Shown here piece after piece: positions 1 through 5,089 of a stretch of DNA of 5,089 nucleotides (positions are counted from its first letter, which is position 1; the number at the start of each line of letters is the position of its first letter). The notes beneath the pieces were generated by a model that had not been told where the DNA came from, did not search any database, and was given only the letters and a program-made list of their open reading frames with translations. The DNA is taken from assembly GCA_002470165.1 (NCBI GenBank), contig DKNF01000232.1, forward strand, positions 1 through 5,089. The letters run 5' to 3'. Made by a program: the position numbers and the translations under genes. This stretch comes from Betaproteobacteria bacterium UBA7395. Its GTDB lineage: Bacteria; Pseudomonadota; Gammaproteobacteria; Burkholderiales; Rhodocyclaceae.

Positions 1-1198
1 CCGTGACCAGCTTTGCGCCGTCCTTGGCGATGCCGCCGGCCTCGTATTTTTTGCCGACCATGAAGCCGGTGATGTTCTGCAGGAAGACGAGCGGGATGCC
101 GCGCTGGGCGCAGAGTTCGATGAAATGCGCGCCCTTGAGCGCCGATTCGCTGAACAGGATGCCGTTGTTGGCGACGATGCCGACCGGATAGCCGAAGATG
201 CGGGCGAAGCCGCAGACCAGCGTCGTGCCGTAGCGCGCCTTGAACTCGTCGAAGTCGGAGCCATCGACGATGCGGGCGATGATCTCGCGCACGTCGAAAG
301 GCTTTTTGGTGTCGGTCGGAATGACGCCGTAGAGCTCTTCCGGGCTGAACAGCGGGGCGCTCGGGGCGGTCAGGGTGACCGGCGGCGTCTTTTTCCAGTT
401 CAGGTCGCGGACGATGCGCCGGGCGATGGCCAGCGCGTGCGCGTCGTTCTCGGCCAGGTGGTCGGCGACGCCGGAGATGCGCGTATGCACGTCGGCCCCG
501 CCGAGGTCTTCGGCGGTGACGACCTCGCCGGTCGCCGCCTTGACCAGCGGCGGACCGCCGAGAAAGATCGTGCCCTGATCACGGACGATGATCGACTCGT
601 CGCACATCGCCGGCACGTAGGCGCCGCCGGCCGTGCACGAACCCATGACCGCGGCGATCTGCGGGATGCCCTGGGCCGACAGGTTGGCCTGGTTGAAGAA
701 GATGCGGCCGAAGTGTTCCTTGTCCGGGAAGACCTCGTCCTGCATGGGCAGGAAGGCGCCGCCGGAGTCCACGAGATAGATGCACGGCAGGCGGTTTTCC
801 AGCGCGATTTCCTGGGCGCGCAGGTGCTTCTTGACGGTCAGCGGGTAATAGGTGCCGCCCTTCACCGTCGCGTCGTTGGCGACGATCATGCATTCGACGC
901 CCTCGACGCGGCCGATGCCGGCGATTACCGACGCTGCCGGCACGTCGCCGCCGTACATGCCGTAGGCCGCAAACTGGCCGATCTCGAGGAAGGGCGTGCC
1001 CGGATCGAGCAGGGCGCTGACCCGCTCGCGCGGCAGCAGCTTGCCGCGTGCCAGGTGCTTCTGGCGGGCCGCTTCCGGGCCGCCGAGAGCGATCTTCTCG
1101 ACCTTTTCATGCAGGTCGGCAACGACCGCCTGCATGGCCGCCGCGTTGGCCTGGAAGTCGGCCGAACGCGGGTTTAATTGGGATTTCAGGATGGTCAT
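1..1198 (-). CDS. liuB: Methylcrotonyl-CoA carboxylase beta (carboxyltransferase) subunit, 3' end cut by window edge
   Basis: This subunit transfers the carboxyl group from carboxybiotin on the alpha subunit to 3-methylcrotonyl-CoA, giving 3-methylglutaconyl-CoA in leucine degradation; it is a cytosolic alpha/beta complex. My reading of the minus strand gives 399 uninterrupted codons from the ATG at 1198 to the left edge, with no stop. The family is about 535 residues, so roughly 135 C-terminal residues lie outside. The N-terminus ([13 protein letters not shown], residues 6-18) fits the LiuB start. Strong family segments are [19 protein letters not shown] (92-110), [18 protein letters not shown] (112-129), YLVDSGGA (141-148), the glycine-rich [12 protein letters not shown] (187-198) and [19 protein letters not shown] (374-392). 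The second glycine-rich oxyanion region is off the window. The gene is last in the visible operon, 54 bp after the LOG gene; the alpha subunit and hydratase would be expected further left. Geranyl-CoA carboxylase beta (AtuC) is the main alternative, judged less likely. Confidence 0.93.
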   Translation of the reverse strand, partial: MTILKSQLNPRSADFQANAAAMQAVVADLHEKVEKIALGGPEAARQKHLARGKLLPRERVSALLDPGTPFLEIGQFAAYGMYGGDVPAASVIAGIGRVEGVECMIVANDATVKGGTYYPLTVKKHLRAQEIALENRLPCIYLVDSGGAFLPMQDEVFPDKEHFGRIFFNQANLSAQGIPQIAAVMGSCTAGGAYVPAMCDESIIVRDQGTIFLGGPPLVKAATGEVVTAEDLGGADVHTRISGVADHLAENDAHALAIARRIVRDLNWKKTPPVTLTAPSAPLFSPEELYGVIPTDTKKPFDVREIIARIVDGSDFDEFKARYGTTLVCGFARIFGYPVGIVANNGILFSESALKGAHFIELCAQRGIPLVFLQNITGFMVGKKYEAGGIAKDGAKLVT

Positions 1199-1206
1199 GT
1201 CTCCTC
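1199..1206 (-). promoter_or_regulatory. Ribosome binding site of liuB
   Basis: On the minus strand GAGGAGAC directly precedes the ATG at 1198. The AGGAG core is strong, but only two bases separate it from the start codon, which is shorter than the usual 5-9. The next in-frame ATG is residue 22, and starting there would remove the conserved N-terminal segment, so the ATG at 1198 is kept. The same octamer precedes the isomerase gene with a normal spacer. Confidence 0.65.
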
Positions 1207-1252
1207 GCTTCTTTTGTGTGTGCGTTACCTGAAAACGGAAAAATGGAAGGCC

Positions 1253-1852
1253 CTACAACTGCCTTTCCTCCTTGAGCCATTTGCTGACCGGTTCAGGCCG
1301 GTAATCGGCCATCGTCGCCAGCAATCTTTCGATATCGGTGTCGGCCAGTGCCATCGCCCGGTTCTGCGGGCGCAGGAAGCCGTCGCTGACGGCGCGGTCG
1401 AACATCGCCAGCAGCGGGTCGTAAAAACCATTCACGTTGAGCAGGCCCATCGGTTTCACGTGGAACCCGAGTTGCCCCCAGGTGAGGATTTCGCAAAATT
1501 CCTCGAAGGTGCCGAAGCCGCCGGGCAGTGCGACGAACCCGTCGGACAACTCGGCCATGCGTGCTTTACGGGTGTGCATGGAATCGACGACTTCGAGCCG
1601 GGTCAGCGCCCGGTGATCGACGGCACGACCGGCGACTTCCTTGCCCACCAGCGCTTCCGGAATGATGCCGATGACCGTGCCGCCGGCTTCCAGGCAGGCA
1701 TCGGCGACGGCGCCCATGAGGCCGATGTTGCCGGCACCATAGACCAGTTCGATGCCACGCGCGGCGAGCAGTCGCCCGAGCTTTTCGGCTTCGGCGCGGT
1801 AGATTGCTTGGCTGCCGGCGTTCGAGCCGCAGAAGACGCAGATTCTTTTCAT
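1253..1852 (-). CDS. LOG-family (TIGR00730) Rossmann-fold protein, putative nucleoside-monophosphate phosphoribohydrolase
   Basis: This is a cytosolic 199-residue protein of the LOG/YvdD-like family, whose studied members hydrolyse cytokinin riboside 5'-monophosphate or related nucleotides such as AMP to free base and ribose 5-phosphate. Visible motifs are an N-terminal Rossmann strand (KRICVFCGS, 2-10), a nucleotide-binding loop LVYGAGNIGLMG (36-47), the MHTRKARM segment (92-99) with the conserved arginine and lysine, and the signature PGGFGTFEE (110-118) with its glutamate. Length is normal for the family. The frame is open further upstream, to 1993, but that region encodes the isomerase in another frame. 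The ATG at 1852 starts exactly where family proteins start and has a weak AAGAGAA element upstream. The binding loop reads G-A-G where GGG is more usual. The gene begins 17 bp after the isomerase, so it is probably co-transcribed. It has no obvious role in acyl-CoA catabolism; the substrate is not predictable from sequence. Confidence 0.9.
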   Translation of the reverse strand: MKRICVFCGSNAGSQAIYRAEAEKLGRLLAARGIELVYGAGNIGLMGAVADACLEAGGTVIGIIPEALVGKEVAGRAVDHRALTRLEVVDSMHTRKARMAELSDGFVALPGGFGTFEEFCEILTWGQLGFHVKPMGLLNVNGFYDPLLAMFDRAVSDGFLRPQNRAMALADTDIERLLATMADYRPEPVSKWLKEERQL

Positions 1853-1869
1853 GTTTCTCTTGGCTTGAT

Positions 1870-2490
1870 TCAGAAACCGCCGCTTTCCAGCCAGTGCTCG
1901 ATCTGCGGCAGGCGGTCGGCGCCGAAGAAGTGTTCGCCGTCGATGATCACGTGCGGCGACCCGAAAACGCCGGTGGCCAGCGCCTGCTCGCATTCGTCCT
2001 TGAGCCGGGCCTTGATTTCCGGGCTTTGCAGCGCGGCGGCCAGGGTTTCACGGTCGACACCCAGTTTTCCGGCAATGTCGAGCACGGTGTCGGGCGAGGA
2101 AATGTCGAGGTCGTCGACGAAAAAGCCGCGATAGACGGCATGGGCGAACTGGCGGGCCAGTGCGCAATCCTGACCGTGCAGCCAGTAGTAGGCGCGGGCT
2201 GCGTTCTGCGTCGGCAGCGGGAAGCGGCTCGGCGGATTGTAGGGAACCCCCATGTGGCGGGCGGAGCGATGGAAATCGCGATAGACGTATCTGGCCCTGG
2301 CGCTGCTGCCGTCGGCAGGCGGCCGCGAGCCGGTGGCCTGGAAGATGACGCCGAGCAGGATCGGGTGCCAGCGCACCTTGCGACCGAAGCGGGCGGCGAC
2401 ATCGTCGATCTTCTCGGCCATCAGGTAGCCGTAGGGGCTGGAAAAATCGAACCAGAAATCGATCGGGTTCTTGTCGGTGGTTTCGCTCAT
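1870..2490 (-). CDS. 2-hydroxychromene-2-carboxylate isomerase-like protein (DsbA/kappa-GST fold)
   Basis: The 206-residue product belongs to the HCCA isomerase family, glutathione-dependent enzymes with a thioredoxin fold and an inserted helical domain. The type member, NahD, isomerises 2-hydroxychromene-2-carboxylate in naphthalene breakdown. The N-terminus carries IDFWFDFSSPYGYL (10-23): the SPY motif replaces the DsbA CxxC, and Ser18 is the likely glutathione-activating residue. Near the C-terminus GVFGSPHVIIDGEHFFGADRL... (from 174) holds the cis-proline (Pro179) and the typical final strand and helix before HWLESGGF. The helical insert spans roughly 55-165. The length is normal and no signal peptide is seen, so the protein is cytosolic. 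The ATG at 2490 has a good GAGGAG element six bases upstream. No other polyaromatic-degradation gene is visible, so the true substrate may be a different one, or the enzyme may act as a glutathione transferase or isomerase on an operon intermediate. Confidence 0.9.
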   Translation of the reverse strand: MSETTDKNPIDFWFDFSSPYGYLMAEKIDDVAARFGRKVRWHPILLGVIFQATGSRPPADGSSARARYVYRDFHRSARHMGVPYNPPSRFPLPTQNAARAYYWLHGQDCALARQFAHAVYRGFFVDDLDISSPDTVLDIAGKLGVDRETLAAALQSPEIKARLKDECEQALATGVFGSPHVIIDGEHFFGADRLPQIEHWLESGGF

Positions 2491-2494
2491 TTTT

Positions 2495-2502
2495 GTCTCC
2501 TC
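2495..2502 (-). promoter_or_regulatory. Ribosome binding site of the HCCA isomerase-like gene
   Basis: GAGGAGAC on the minus strand, with six bases between the AGGAG core and the ATG at 2490. It fixes this start and is the same octamer as that used by liuB. Confidence 0.7.
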
Positions 2503-2512
2503 GGGGTTGGGG

Positions 2513-2545
2513 GCGGTCGCCGGAATTCTCTGTCCGGTCGACCGC
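2513..2545 (-). repeat. Intercistronic inverted repeat (predicted RNA hairpin)
   Basis: In the 63-bp gap after the dehydrogenase stop, GCGGTCG (2513-2519) pairs with CGACCGC (2539-2545). After a single unpaired base at 2538, an inner CCGG (2520-2523) pairs with CCGG (2534-2537), leaving a 10-base loop (2524-2533). That makes 11 mostly G-C pairs. No run of T follows on the transcribed strand; a C-rich stretch and the isomerase ribosome binding site come next. It therefore does not look like a standard intrinsic terminator. It more likely stabilises the upstream mRNA 3' end, marks a processing site or reduces downstream expression. A 10-bp perfect palindrome, CGGTCGACCG (2535-2544), overlaps one arm and could instead be a protein-binding site. 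Confidence 0.55.
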
Positions 2546-2553
2546 GGGTTGGC

Positions 2554-3690
2554 TTACTCGGCAGCGATCGAACGACCGATCACCAGTCGCTGGATGTCGT
2601 TGGCGCCTTCGTAGATCTGGCAGATGCGTACGTCACGGTAGATGCGCTCGACCGGGAAATCGCTGGTGTAGCCGACGCCGCCGTGGATCTGGATGGCGTC
2701 GGAAGCGATCTTCTCGGCGGCTTCGGAGGCGAACATCTTGGCCATCGACGCTTCCTTGAGGCAGGGCTTGCCGGCGTCCTTCAACTGGGCGGCGCGCCAG
2801 ACCATCAGGCGGGCGGCGTCGAGCAGGGTGTTCATGTCGGCCAGCTTGAAGTTGACCGCCTGGTGCTCAATGATCGGCTGGCCGAAGGTGACGCGCTCCT
2901 TGGCGTAACGCACAGCCGCTTCGAACGCGGCGCGCGCCATGCCGATGCTCTGGGCAGCGATGCCGATGCGGCCGGCTTCGAGGTTGGAGAGGGCGATCTT
3001 GTAGCCTTCGCCTTCCTTGCCGAGCAGCGCCGAGGCCGGCACGCGGCAGTTTTCCAGGATGATCTGCACGGTGTCGGACGCGTGCTGGCCCATCTTGTCT
3101 TCGGTGCGGCCAACGATGAAACCCGGGGTATTGCATGGGATCAGGAAGCAGGAAATGCCCTTCTTGCCGGCGGCCTTGTCGGTCACCGCGAAGACGATGG
3201 CCATGTGGGCGTGCTTGCCGGTGGTGATGAACTGCTTGACGCCGTTCAACACGAAATGGTCGCCATCCTTGTCGGCGCGGGTGGTGATGGCGGCGGCGTC
3301 GGAGCCGGTGTGCGGTTCGGTCAGGCAGAAGCAGCCGAGTTTTTCGCCGCGGGCGAGCGGCTTCAGCCATTCTTCCTTCTGCGCGTCGGTGCCGTACTTC
3401 TGCGTGATGCCGCAGGCCAGCGAGTTCTGCACCGAAACGATGGTCGAGGTGGCACCGTCGCCGGCGGCAATTTCTTCCAGCGTCAGCACCAGCGACATGT
3501 AATCCATGCCGGCGCCGTCCCATTCCTCGGGCACGCACATGCCCATGGCGCCGAGCTCGCCGAGTTCCTTCAGGGCGTCGGCCGGGAAGGTGTGGTTGCG
3601 GTCCCATTCGGCGGCGAAGGGCGCGAGGCGCTCCTGTGCGAAGGCGCGCATGGTGTCGCGGATCATTTCCTGTTCTTGCGTGAGAATCAT
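2554..3690 (-). CDS. Acyl-CoA dehydrogenase, short-chain/2-methylacyl type
   Basis: This is a 378-residue FAD flavoenzyme that oxidises an acyl-CoA to the trans-2-enoyl-CoA and passes electrons to ETF; it is cytosolic and usually tetrameric. The layout is typical: N-terminal helical domain (about 1-115), beta domain with CFCLTEPHTGSDAA (120-133) and FITTGKHA (154-161) for FAD and substrate, and a C-terminal helical domain with RVTFGQPI (266-273), QIHGGVGYTSDFPVERIYRD (334-353) and IYEGANDIQRLVIGR (359-373). Glu361 is the catalytic base expected in SCAD, MCAD and 2-methylacyl-CoA dehydrogenases. The residue aligning with the isovaleryl-CoA dehydrogenase base is Gly240, arguing against LiuA. 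Butyryl-CoA or 2-methylbutyryl-/isobutyryl-CoA are likely substrates. The ATG at 3690 overlaps the transporter stop (ATGA) and has GGAG eight bases upstream. The frame stays open upstream to 4650, but that part is a shadow of the transporter and thiolase genes. Confidence 0.94.
   Translation of the reverse strand: MILTQEQEMIRDTMRAFAQERLAPFAAEWDRNHTFPADALKELGELGAMGMCVPEEWDGAGMDYMSLVLTLEEIAAGDGATSTIVSVQNSLACGITQKYGTDAQKEEWLKPLARGEKLGCFCLTEPHTGSDAAAITTRADKDGDHFVLNGVKQFITTGKHAHMAIVFAVTDKAAGKKGISCFLIPCNTPGFIVGRTEDKMGQHASDTVQIILENCRVPASALLGKEGEGYKIALSNLEAGRIGIAAQSIGMARAAFEAAVRYAKERVTFGQPIIEHQAVNFKLADMNTLLDAARLMVWRAAQLKDAGKPCLKEASMAKMFASEAAEKIASDAIQIHGGVGYTSDFPVERIYRDVRICQIYEGANDIQRLVIGRSIAAE
3687..3690 (-). 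other. ATGA stop/start overlap between transporter and acyl-CoA dehydrogenase
   Basis: The transporter's TGA (3689-3687) shares bases with the dehydrogenase ATG (3690-3688). The dehydrogenase ribosome binding site (GGAG, 3702-3699) lies inside the transporter's last codons. This is a classic arrangement for translational coupling and supports a shared transcript. Confidence 0.9.
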
Positions 3691-4601
3691 GCTGTTTTCT
3701 CCAGAGTTGTTTTTTGTAGGGTGGTCAGCCAGACGCCGGCAATCACCAGCAGGCCGCCGAAAAGCACCGGCAGGCCGAGGCGCTCGTCGAGCAGGACGGC
3801 GGCCTGCAGCACGGCAAAGACCGGTACCAGGTTGATGAAAACCGAGGCGTGGCCGGCGCCGAGTTGCTGCACGGCGGCGGTGAACCAGGTGTAGGCGATG
3901 GCGGTGCCGAAGACGGCGAGGAAGAGCATGCCGGTCCACACCCGCCACGACCAGGCGGCCGGATCGATGTCGCCCTGCACCAGCGCTGCCAGCCCGAGCA
4001 GGATGGCGCCGGTCAGGCAGGCGTAGAGCGTGGTCGCCAGCGCCGAGAAGCGGCCGGTGGCGCGCCAGCCGATGAAGGTGTAGGCGGTCCAGCTCAACAC
4101 GCAGCCGATGATCAGCCATTCGCCGATGCCGACCTCGCCTTGCAGCAGGGCCAGCGGATCGCCGTTGCCGATCACCGTCAGGCAGCCGGCCAGCGCGATG
4201 ATGCTGCCGACCGCTTTGCGCGGGTTCATGCCTTCTTTGCCGGTCAGCCAGGCGAGCAGCACGATGACCACCGGATTGAGCGCGACGACCAGCGCGCCGC
4301 GTCCGGCCGGGATGTGCTGCAGCCCGAAAAAGAAGCACAGGCCGTAAAGGAAGATGCCGAAAAAGCCCAGCGCCCAGACCAGCGCCCATTCCTGCCGACC
4401 CTGGGGCAGCGGGATGCCGCCACCGGATATCAGCATGACGCTGCCGACCACCAGGCCGGCAATGACAAAGCGCAGCGAGGCGACGGCGAGCGGCGCACTG
4501 AGTTCCTGGGCGATGACCCGCCCGGCAATCCAGGTGCCGCCCCACATCGCCATCGCTGCCACCAGCTTGGCGTAGGTCAGGGTCCGGGCCTGTTGCGGCA
4601 C
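3687..4601 (-). CDS. EamA/DMT-superfamily transporter (10-TM, RhaT/YdcZ-like)
   Basis: The 304-residue product is an inner-membrane protein with about ten hydrophobic segments (roughly 11-31, 38-58, 72-92, 99-119, 128-146, 160-180, 188-208, 220-240, 250-270, 277-294), arranged as two EamA repeats. Diagnostic elements are the TM1 stretch MAMWGGTWIAGR (17-28), the first-repeat NPVVIVLLAW (109-118) and the second-repeat NLVPVFAVLQAAVLLDERLG (257-276). Characterised relatives export amino acids, metabolites or drugs by proton exchange; the substrate cannot be told here. The start is read as GTG at 4601, placed immediately after the thiolase TAA and in the same frame. ATG codons at residues 17 and 19 are alternatives but would cut into TM1. 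Its position inside an acyl-CoA degradation operon suggests a role in moving a branched-chain substrate or a toxic intermediate, which is inference only. Confidence 0.9.
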   Translation of the reverse strand: MPQQARTLTYAKLVAAMAMWGGTWIAGRVIAQELSAPLAVASLRFVIAGLVVGSVMLISGGGIPLPQGRQEWALVWALGFFGIFLYGLCFFFGLQHIPAGRGALVVALNPVVIVLLAWLTGKEGMNPRKAVGSIIALAGCLTVIGNGDPLALLQGEVGIGEWLIIGCVLSWTAYTFIGWRATGRFSALATTLYACLTGAILLGLAALVQGDIDPAAWSWRVWTGMLFLAVFGTAIAYTWFTAAVQQLGAGHASVFINLVPVFAVLQAAVLLDERLGLPVLFGGLLVIAGVWLTTLQKTTLEKTA

Positions 4602-5089
4602 TTAGAGCATTTCCACCGCGAGGGCCGTGGCTTCGCCACCGCCGATGCACAGCGAGGCGACGCCGCGCTTCTTGCCGTACTTCTTCAGCGCGCCGAGCAG
4701 GGTGACGACGATGCGGGCACCGGAAGCGCCGATCGGGTGACCCAGTGCGCAGGCGCCGCCATGCACGTTGACCTTGGCCGGATCGAGCTTGAGGTCGTGC
4801 AGCGCGGCCATGGCGACGACGGCGAAGGCTTCATTGACTTCGAACAGGTCGACGCTGTCGGCGCTCCAGCCGGTCTTGGCGAACAACTTCTGCATGGCGC
4901 CGACCGGGGCCGACGGGAACAGTGCCGGCACGCCGGCATGGGTGGTGTGGGCGACGATGCGGGCAACCGGCGCCAGACCCAGCTTGGCGGCCTGCGATTC
5001 GCGCATCAGCACCATGGCGGCGGCGCCGTCGGAAATCGACGACGAGTTGGCGGCGGTGACCGTGCCGTCCTTCTTGAACGCCGGCTTCA
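4602..5089 (-). CDS. Acetyl-CoA acetyltransferase-type thiolase, 5' end cut by window edge
   Basis: Only the last 161 complete codons are present; the frame runs open to the right edge, starting KPAFKKDGTVTAANSSSISDGAAA, so the ATG at 5015 is internal and not the start. A full thiolase of about 393 residues implies some 230 residues outside, including the nucleophilic cysteine of the N-terminal half. The visible half holds the NEAF motif (fragment residues 85-88), the catalytic histidine in GHPIGASGAR (His117 of the fragment) and the proton-shuttling cysteine in CIGGGEA (Cys147), all intact. The enzyme cleaves or forms acetoacetyl-CoA, or 2-methylacetoacetyl-CoA in isoleucine breakdown. The NVHGGACALGHPIGASG context is of the short-chain, AtoB/PhaA-like type rather than long-chain FadA, though specificity cannot be proven. 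The stop TAA abuts the transporter's GTG start. Confidence 0.93.
   Translation of the reverse strand, partial: KPAFKKDGTVTAANSSSISDGAAAMVLMRESQAAKLGLAPVARIVAHTTHAGVPALFPSAPVGAMQKLFAKTGWSADSVDLFEVNEAFAVVAMAALHDLKLDPAKVNVHGGACALGHPIGASGARIVVTLLGALKKYGKKRGVASLCIGGGEATALAVEML

Noticed and set aside
125..1177. A 350-codon open frame on the plus strand
   Set aside because: It lies exactly antisense to liuB, which is strongly supported by family motifs. The product is rich in Arg, Ala, Asp and Val with no recognisable domain, as expected for an antisense shadow in GC-rich DNA.
1207..1252. Possible sigma-70 promoter or terminator in the LOG-liuB gap
   Set aside because: No clear hexamer pair with proper spacing and no stable inverted repeat were found by eye.
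1853..1993. 47-residue N-terminal extension of the LOG protein
   Set aside because: It overlaps the isomerase coding region, is Arg-rich, and the family begins at the MKRICVFCGS strand.
1178..2134. A 318-codon plus-strand frame opposite the LOG gene and part of the isomerase
   Set aside because: Antisense shadow without recognisable motifs; the minus-strand genes are well supported.
1804..3894. A 696-codon open frame on the plus strand
   Set aside because: It runs antisense to the isomerase, the dehydrogenase and part of the transporter. Its length reflects codon bias on the opposite strand; no domain or ribosome binding site supports it.
3691..4650. Upstream extension of the dehydrogenase frame
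   Set aside because: The extra residues are Arg/Ala-rich and overlap the transporter and thiolase in another frame. Acyl-CoA dehydrogenases start at MILTQEQEMIRD, with a good ribosome binding site there.
4602..5015. A complete 137-residue thiolase-like gene starting at the ATG at 5015
   Set aside because: The frame continues open to the window edge with thiolase-like sequence (AANSSSISDGAAA), so this ATG is internal to a truncated gene.

Overview
The window is GC-rich and densely coding. All six genes supported here lie on the minus strand, so transcription runs from the right edge to the left. Both edges cut through genes. The GC-rich codon choice, and an MCC beta subunit very like the LiuB type of Gram-negative bacteria, suggest a proteobacterium. 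My best guess is a betaproteobacterium of the Rhodocyclales kind (Azoarcus, Thauera or Dechloromonas-like), but this rests on general resemblance and not on a search.

In transcription order the genes are: the C-terminal part of an acetyl-CoA acetyltransferase-type thiolase (5089-4602), an EamA/DMT-family membrane transporter (4601-3687), an acyl-CoA dehydrogenase (3690-2554), a 2-hydroxychromene-2-carboxylate isomerase-like protein of the DsbA/kappa-GST fold (2490-1870), a LOG-family (TIGR00730) nucleotide-processing protein (1852-1253), and the N-terminal three quarters of a methylcrotonyl-CoA carboxylase beta subunit, liuB (1198-1). Junctions are tight: 0 bp, a 4-bp overlap, 63 bp, 17 bp and 54 bp. 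This fits one polycistronic unit. No gene-free stretch exceeds 63 bp, and no rRNA, tRNA, CRISPR array, insertion sequence or phage element was seen.

The metabolic core is branched-chain amino-acid or acyl-CoA catabolism. The dehydrogenase makes an enoyl-CoA, MCC carboxylates 3-methylcrotonyl-CoA in leucine breakdown, and the thiolase handles the terminal acetoacetyl-CoA or 2-methylacetoacetyl-CoA cleavage. The dehydrogenase carries its catalytic glutamate at the SCAD/MCAD position rather than the isovaleryl-CoA dehydrogenase position, so it is probably not LiuA. Three genes in the row have no assigned step in that pathway: the transporter, the GST-like isomerase and the LOG protein.

The most noticeable non-coding element is a GC-rich inverted repeat in the 63-bp gap between the dehydrogenase and the isomerase. 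I see no clear evidence of a previously undescribed system. The main points for follow-up are the accessory genes embedded in the operon and the intercistronic hairpin.
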